DNA from: Owenia fusiformis
Lineage: Eukaryota > Annelida > Polychaeta > Sabellida > Oweniidae
Direction of reading: 5' to 3'
DNA: 64,000 bases
Assembly (NCBI GenBank): GCA_903813345.2
Contig: CAIIXF020000012.1
Span: 29,464,684 to 29,528,683 of the forward strand
The notes under the pieces were generated by a model that worked only from the letters and a program-made list of their open reading frames with translations, did not search any database and was not told where the DNA came from. Shown piece by piece: positions 57,814 through 64,000 of this stretch. Each line of letters begins with the position of its first letter. Positions within the stretch are counted from its first letter, which is position 1. A program made the translations under genes and the position numbers.

Positions 57814-60789
57814 CTACAACTCATCCTTTGTAGCACCTTTTTGTAATTGCAGAGATGTTAAAATATTTAATCTTTCTTTGAGTTGATTCCTCTTCTTATC
57901 ACTAACTTTTTGCTCCTTAAGTTTTTCAACTCTCTTGATTTCATCATCAATCAAATTGTCGCCCTTTTCAAGGACTTTTTTCAATAACTTAATATAGACA
58001 TCCGCTGACTGTTTCTGACTCTCGTTGATAGAGCCAACCTCCTTTTCGGCTTTTTCAATTATATCTTGACGTTCTTTCAGATCTTTAGTAGAGAAGAATT
58101 GTTTGGCAAGTCTATCGTAACTTTCAATGCAGTTTGGGAGTCCAATCCAGATACCTGCAATGAAATAAATAACAAGATTACAACAATCCAGAAACCTGCA
58201 ATGAGATGAATAACAAGATTACAACATTGAACAATTCAAATTCCTGCGATCCAGACACCTGCAATGATATAAGTAACAAGCCAGATGCTAAATGAAAAAT
58301 TGTTTCAAATATCATATTTTGATAACATTGGCAAGACTACAATAAGTTCTTCAAACTTTTCCCTTTAAAAGCCATGTAAGACTAAAGATTGCAAGATATG
58401 TGTTATTGTACTTTTTATTTGATTGGTTTGAAACTTGAAGTGTACTTTCGAGGTGAAACAATGCTGATAATTTGCATTTTATGAAGCAGGGAAGTCGAAA
58501 TGTTGTAATAAGCAATGCAATGTATATTTTGAAGAACTATTTCACAAATATTCACATTACAAGTTATTAGATTGGGATGTGTTACACTTTTTGCTTACCC
58601 TGTATATACAGTGAAAACTGTAGAGTGGAACACCTCTAGAAGTTGAACACCTCTGTTAGTGCACTACTTTAGAGTCCCAAGACCAACTGACTTAATGTTA
58701 AATGAACCTCTATAAGTGGAACACCTTCCAAGTGGAACACTTTTGAGAGGTACCAAAGGTGTTCGACTCAGACAGGTTTTACTGTATGACCAACTTTGTT
58801 TGTAATAAAGACCTGCTAAGTATAGAGTTCATTCCCGAAATCCCTTTTATGTGATCTACACAACAACATACCTGATTCTTTTATTAGGAACTGTTTCAGC
58901 GCATTCACACTCTTATCATTACTGGTGTAATCTATTGCATCTGCCTGGCCTTCTAGGAACAACTTATACACTGGGAAATCTTCCTTCTTTGCACCAAATC
59001 TTTCGGCTAAGTCAGAGTTATCTTTATCACCATAATCTAATAAATACAGAGTTATTCTATGAGAAAAATATGCAATGAACAGAGGTCTTTTTGAGAGCAT
59101 TGTCAGGGGCCTAGCCAGGTGAGGCAAATATTACAAAATTAAATCATAAAGGTATTTTTTCAAATGAAACTGAAAATAATGTCCAATTATAGGGTGGGCC
59201 AAAAATTTTTATTTCATAATGCATGGATGTCGATAATATTTTCCCAGGAAATCCAAAGTTTGTTCACATCAAGATAATGATCATTAGTTACCTTGTATAT
59301 TGACTTCAGCTAAAAGCAAATCTGGCTGTGACAAAGTAACTTGGGCAAGTTCTTTGAACTGATCGTGTTTTTCACCATATGGGTATGCCTCATCAAACTT
59401 CACTAGCACCACCTTGTGCTTTGGTACGATCTGCAAGCAAAAGAGAGATATACAGGGTGTCCATAAAGTCTATATACACTTTACACAACTTTGTATTGTA
59501 ATTGTAAAGAAACTTTATGGACACCATGTATTGTAAAGAATTCAGAATTTTCTGCCTCCTCCTGGGTGAGTTTCAACCTACCTAACACACAATGTAGGGT
59601 TTGTTATTTAATTTCGTTTTTAATTTCTCTTGCATAATAAACATAAAGTTCATCATCTATCCAATAATAGGGTGCATTTTAGTATAGCACATTTATTTTG
59701 ATACATATAAGAACATTTAGGCATGATAGTACCAAATGTGTTGCATAATGTTGTAAATGTACCAATATTTTTAGTAAAGAAAATCACTCAGTTTGTCTTT
59801 TGAAGAATTTTAAAGAGAGTCATATTGGCATTTCATTCTAAACCTACAGAACTATACACTGGCGGATTAGGGGGGGGGGGGCCTGGGGGCCCGCCCCCCC
59901 CCCCTTGGGTGGGCCCAGAAAAAAAAATTGGGCCCAAAAAAAATGTTGGGCCAAAAAAGGCCTTTAGGCCCCTAAAAGTGGGCCTTATATATAGGTCATT
60001 ACATTTTTTTAATTTCAGGCCAAATTTTGAAGAAAATGGGCCTCAAAATTTCAAAATATGGGCCCACTTTTGGGTTTTAGGGGCCCAAAATTTTTTTCCG
60101 CTCAAGCGCGGACGCTTTTTTCTCTGACTTGAAATGTGGGCCCCCCCCCCTTGTTGATTCCCAGATCCGCCCCTGCTATAAGACATCAGCCTCAAAATTT
60201 GAACCAAGTCCATCAACTGATATTTGAGTTATTCCCCAGACAGAGATCTGATTTGACAAATAACTTCTCTAGAACATCGACTAACTTATAAACAGCTTTT
60301 TACACATGTTATTCTCCTTATCTTAGTTACCCTGACTCCCATGTCTGTCCATCAGATGGTGCCTCAAGTACAGTCTATCAAATGTCTGTTACATATGAGT
60401 ACTTTGGTTTCCCTATTTGGGTTACTGAGGAAAAGAATAAATGATTATTCAGCGATATGCTTTTGGTTGAAATTGTTTGCAAGGTGTCTACAGCAGAAAA
60501 ACAGACAGGGAGTGTTTGTCTCGACTAAGTTGTGTTATAAAATTGGTGAACTGACTCCTGAGACACACAGGAGATCATGCATATACGTGTATAGCCGGCA
60601 TGCTTTTCAGATTTTTTGCAACAGAACATTCAAGAAATCATTGATGTTTTGATGTGCTGCTGCATTCACTTTACAAAATCAGAGATCTACCTTGTCAAAT
60701 ACTCCAGCATTCAGCTGCACCGATCCCTGAATTGTTTCCCCAGTTACACTGCAGAGAAGGGCAGCAGTAATTGAGATAAACAACATCAT
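57814..60789 (-). CDS. ERP29: endoplasmic reticulum resident protein 29 homologue, 4 exons, 247 aa
   Basis: ER-lumen chaperone of secretory proteins, a redox-inactive thioredoxin-fold protein (Drosophila Windbeutel family). Exons: 60789-60691, 59430-59292, 59036-58872, 58154-57814; 744 nt with TAG, phases consistent. Residues 1-17 form a signal peptide ([17 protein letters not shown]). The thioredoxin-like domain has [20 protein letters not shown] and [15 protein letters not shown] and, as in the family, no CXXC. The helical C-terminal domain begins [14 protein letters not shown], keeping the single conserved Cys (residue 143), and ends in KDEL, the canonical ER retrieval signal (human has KEEL). 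Human ERp29 is 261 aa. Two ETS sites lie about 40-60 nt upstream of the ATG. Confidence 0.93.
58146..58283 (-). repeat. triplicated ERp29 exon 4 acceptor region
   Basis: The true acceptor (minus sense CATTGCAG|GTATCTGG) is followed in the intron by two imperfect copies (CATTGCAG|GTTTCTGG and CATTGCAG|GTGTCTGG) with the adjoining AATAACAAGATTACAAC word. Units are about 41 and 63 bp. Confidence 0.8.
58607..58786. mobile_element. MITE family C member (GGAACACC subtype), in an ERp29 intron
   Basis: TACAGTGAAAACTGTAGAGT left end, CAGACAGGTTTTACTGTA right end. Interior AAGTGGAACACC words match 57496-57656 and the partial right end at about 61645-61692. Confidence 0.7.
59451..59530. mobile_element. 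short inverted-repeat element (GGGTGTCCATAAAGT family)
   Basis: ACAGGGTGTCCATAAAGT at the left, ACTTTATGGACACC at the right. A related copy lies at about 62575-62660 (GCAGGGTGTCCATAAAGT...GGACACTCTGT). This one is in an ERp29 intron. Confidence 0.65.
59858..60175. repeat. dispersed GGCGGATC repeat, copy 3
   Basis: CACTGGCGGATTA to CAGATCCGCCCCTG, with long G and C runs and GGGCCCAAAA words. In the first ERp29 intron. A 105-bp short form is at 61437-61541. Confidence 0.75.
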
Positions 60790-60828
60790 AATGTTGATAA
60801 CGTGTGAAACTGTGTGGCAGGAAAAGTC

Positions 60829-60851
60829 ACTTCCGGTTTGACTTCCGGTGA
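60829..60851. promoter_or_regulatory. paired ETS-type sites, probable bidirectional promoter
   Basis: CACTTCCGG (from 60829) and GACTTCCGG (from 60840) are two ETS/GABP-type core sites 11 bp apart, about one helical turn. They lie between the ERp29 ATG (60789, minus) and a possible plus-strand first exon. Such sites are common in short housekeeping promoters in animals. A TATA box is not seen. Confidence 0.6.
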
Positions 60852-60877
60852 AGAGCCTCGTTTTGGGGTTGTTAGGA

Positions 60878-62298
60878 ATGCAAAATTTGAAAATTACTTT
60901 GGTGAGTTTATTTATATTTTACAATGTTTTAGTTGTATGAGGACGTCACCCGCCACAACATAGACTGCCACAATATCCAGGAATGTAAAACATATGAATA
61001 TATTTAGCAACATGCATGATACTATTAGGCAAAATTGGTTAGAAATATAGGCTAATTTTGAAAAAAATTATCTTGGAAAAATATTTTTATCATTGATTGA
61101 TCACCTCCATTAGGCTAGGGGAATTTTGTTGTATATCTGCACGACAACCTTGTGAAGCTGCCGCATGAACCTCTTGCATAACTGCAACAATCTGTCGAAT
61201 CTTCACGATAGTCTTGCATCTCTCGTTCCAAGAGTTTTAGCGTTGGAAGCATTGAATACCGTCCTACGTTGTATTTCAATAGTCAAAGAATATTCAATAT
61301 TGGCGCTATTTATATATATATATTTCTTACCTCAAATGAAATTCTAAACACCACCAGAAATGTCAAAGGCAAAAAGATGCAGCTGTCTCAAAATGCAGTC
61401 AATCTTAATCCACTAGTGTTTCAAAAATGTCTGCCACACTGGCGGATCTGGGTGGGTCCAGAAAAAAAAAATTGGGCCCAAAATTTTTTTCTCAGACCAG
61501 AACTTTGGGCCCCCCTTTGTTGGTTCTCAGATCCGCCCCTGTGCCATGTAAACACATGGATAATATTGACGTCAAGTTCGATCAACAGACTATCTTAAAT
61601 TACATACGCTAAGTAATATAAATGAATCATGGATTATAATGCCTCCCAAGTGGAACACTTTTCAGGGGTACCATAGGTAGGTTTTACTGCATAGCCTATT
61701 TTTCAAGATCTCCCCCTGATTGAGTTGGAGGTCAATCTACAAAAAATACATTTATATTTTAGATGTAATGTTTGTATCTTGGATTGCTTTTGCTTTGGCT
61801 TATAAATGTATGGCCTCATGTATTTTGATGCCTCTCTGACATATGGCTGAAACCCTTATGAACACTAGATGTCATTGTCGCAGACAAAATGAACCAGCAC
61901 ATGCAATGACATAGTCAATCATGTGAGTGCACATTTTTCTGAAGCTGTCGACATCTAGGAGCAAATTGATTTCATCCTCTTGGAAAGTCAACTTTTTTTG
62001 AAAAAACATCTCATATTCTTTTTTAAGTTGTGACATATAACTTTAGATGATTAAACAGTATTTTCAATTTTAACATGGTTTGCAATATTGGAGCTTTAAC
62101 AGTTAATGAGGATTTTGAAATTTACAAAAATTACTATTCAAGCACAATATTGCAAATTTTGTTTCAGGAGATTCTACGATATGAAGCTAAGGTGAAGTAA
62201 TGGCTGCAACATCTCCCATAGTGACATTATGGGTCAAGAGTGAACCATTTAGTTTTGGAGCTCTTCCCGTAGCCCCGCATCCCCGTCTCTCAGTCCAT
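60878..62298 (+). CDS. 5' exons of an unidentified plus-strand gene divergent from ERp29 (partial)
   Basis: The coding start is taken as ATG 62200-62202; the exon from 62168 runs to a strong donor CAT|GTGAGT at 62299 and encodes 33 residues containing SPIVTLWVKSEPFSFGALPV. A preceding acceptor TTTCAG|GAG is good. A possible first exon begins after the ETS sites and includes ATG 60878 with donor TTG|GTGAGT at 60902. If joined, that ATG opens an 18-codon upstream ORF whose TAA (62198-62200) overlaps the main ATG as TAATG. No further exon could be recognised before the window ends. The protein is not recognised. Confidence 0.45.
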
Positions 62299-62682
62299 GT
62301 GAGTAGAGTTATGAGGAAACCCATCAAACCCATTCGGATATGTTATCTTATATGGAAAATCAAATTATAATGATACTTCATGTACTTAGAGAGTTGAAAA
62401 ATTCCTAGGACACAACAATGTATTTTACACATGACTATGATTTTACTTCAGACATAGAAATTGAAAAAGAAAAATATAGATTATGGATAGCTACAAATTA
62501 TTAATTTTAAGTCTCTATAACTATTATTAAAATTTATTTGTAATTTCCATATCTATGCATCATGATACATAATGCAGGGTGTCCATAAAGTTTCTTTACA
62601 ATTACAAATATAAAGTCTGTACAACATGTAAATAGACTTAGATACGGACACTCTGTATATTTGATTATTGACTATTAATTAA

Positions 62683-63060
62683 AGGCAGAATCAGATCTAT
62701 AGGGGGTGACAAAATTACAAGCAACATGCATAATTGACCTACAAATCTATTCCTTACAATATCAAATACAATATCTCCCAAAAGATTCACAATATGTTAT
62801 AAATTGGTGAAGTTATTAATGATTAAAAGTGCAAAAATGGGTGAAAAATGTTTAAATTCTCCCAAATAATAAGAATGGTAACCATTCTTATAGAAAAATA
62901 ATACATTATTGTAAAAATCTTTTGTTTTCCTTGAATAAAGTATGCACTTTTGTGATTTTTATAAAATAGACATGACAAGGAATGATATGAGCCAAAAATA
63001 TTCTAAAACTGAAACAATTTTGTGTTTAGCCTGCTCGCTATCTCTGATTCTCTCTTTAAA
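62683..63060 (-). repeat. dispersed repeat E, copy 3 (reversed)
   Basis: Inverse of 13430-13785: TTTAAATTCTCCCAAATAAT, ACAAGCAACATGCATAATTG and AATAGACATGACA in reverse order. Confidence 0.75.
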
Positions 63061-63395
63061 CTATGATATTTGAAAACAATATACAGGAGAGGTACTTCCT
63101 AAAACACTTGATGGAGACAAAGCAGTGAATTGTAAAAAGACAGTCACGTATCACTTAGATCACTGCCAATGAACTTATTGCTGATACATTTATTGCAGAA
63201 CATCAAGAAGATTGTCACATATGCCAAGACAAAGGGACATCTTGGGTTCCCAAAGCTGAGGTAGTTGTTTTATTTTATCATCTGCATATTTTATCGTTCT
63301 GCATAAACACATATTACATTGTATATCAGTGTATATATCCAGACATTTTGTAGCCTTGAATTGACCTAGATCTTGACCATAATGAGTTGGACAGG

Positions 63396-63436
63396 CCAGA
63401 GACATATAAAACATGAAATGTTTTATATGTCTCTGG
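63396..63436. repeat. perfect short palindrome, 19-bp arms
   Basis: CCAGAGACATATAAAACAT (63396-63414) and its exact complement (63418-63436), separated by GAA. Confidence 0.85.
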
Positions 63437-63540
63437 ACAGGCATAATATTGAACTAAATTTCCCAGTTTTATTCAAACCCAATGGTTTTGCCTTGATACA
63501 GTACTATGGGTTTTCATGAGAAAGCTTTGTAGAAATCAAT

Positions 63541-63692
63541 AGATGTTTCCGATAAATCGTGCCATCTTTTGATCCATTAGGAAAACTATAACTTATTGGC
63601 TAGATTGTACAACCTATGACATCATCAATCTGGCCAATATATTGTGGTTTCCTTGATGGATCAAAAGATGGCACTATTTATCGGAAACGTCT
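63541..63692. mobile_element. foldback element, 152 bp
   Basis: Arms of 36 bp with few mismatches: GATAAATCGTGCCATCTTTT near 63551-63570 returns inverted near 63663-63682, around an 80-bp spacer. No gene seen from 63693 to the end; a TGGTCCAGTGGTTAAG word near 63790 resembles a tRNA A-box but no B-box follows. Confidence 0.75.
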
Positions 63693-64000
63693 ATTGTTGA
63701 CAGGTGGATGAGGCGTAAGTAAAGATAAAATAATATTGTTCAGATATTTGATATAAGAGAAAGCTCAACCTTATAATAACAAGCTAAGTGGTCCAGTGGT
63801 TAAGATTGTAATTGTGTAATAGTGCCCTTTGTGACACATATTCTTTTTTTATTTATCCACAAGTATAAAACATGTACAATAACAATACAATTAATTGCGT
63901 ATAAAGCAGGATTCACAAAAATTGATTTACAAAAATATTGATAAAGATAAATGTTTTTTTCTCAAAAGTTCTTGTTGATGATGTTTTTAATCCATTCAGA

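Noticed and set aside
61165-61347. 60-codon plus-strand ORF with LVPRVLALEALNTVLRC
   Set aside because: Somewhat coding-like, but no acceptor or donor fits, and it lies where the divergent gene's intron would be. Too weak to list as an exon.
63770-63850. tRNA gene near the right end
   Set aside because: An A-box-like TGGTCCAGTGG is present, but there is no B-box or cloverleaf.

Overview
This is animal nuclear DNA: AT-rich, gene-sparse and intron-rich, crowded with small inverted-repeat transposons and minisatellites. Three conserved animal genes can be assembled exon by exon on the minus strand. The protein divergence and the repeat style suggest a lophotrochozoan, most likely a mollusc; this is inference, and no species is assigned.

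Layout. 1-14.4 kb: mostly intergenic repeats, with a possible terminal exon of a plus-strand gene (44-87), a Crypton-type recombinase fragment (825-1073, minus) and a candidate minus-strand promoter with a non-coding first exon (7231-7351). 14.5-22.5 kb: a WSB1-type gene (WD repeats plus SOCS box), eight exons, 403 codons. 25.06-36.89 kb: a complete LTR retrotransposon. 37-43.8 kb: repeats, a tRNA-like pseudogene and one possible minus-strand terminal exon. 43.8-54.8 kb: an NCBP3 gene (nuclear cap-binding subunit 3), eleven exons, 630 codons. 57.8-60.8 kb: an ERp29 gene, four exons, 247 codons, ending in KDEL. 60.8-62.3 kb: two ETS-type promoter motifs and the first exons of a divergent plus-strand gene that I do not recognise. 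The rest is repeats.

The most unusual object is the LTR element. Its two LTRs are each 4391 bp and appear identical by eye, inside a 4-bp ATAG target duplication. A tRNA-Leu-type primer site follows the 5' LTR and a short purine tract precedes the 3' LTR. The only long ORF (894 codons) encodes Gag plus an aspartic protease; there is no reverse transcriptase, RNase H or integrase. Most of each LTR is an array of about 30 tandem 90-91 bp units, and every unit can fold a 19-bp RNA hairpin whose sequence variants keep the pairing. It resembles an animal counterpart of the plant LARD / TR-GAG non-autonomous elements, with an added protease and hairpin array.

A second theme is local duplication at exon edges. 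In all three genes an exon-intron junction has been copied into the neighbouring intron (WSB1 exon 3 donor; NCBP3 exons 4 and 7 acceptors; ERp29 exon 4 acceptor), leaving decoy splice sites. The three genes serve different roles (ubiquitin ligase substrate adaptor, nuclear RNA cap binding, ER secretory chaperone) and show no operon-like relation.
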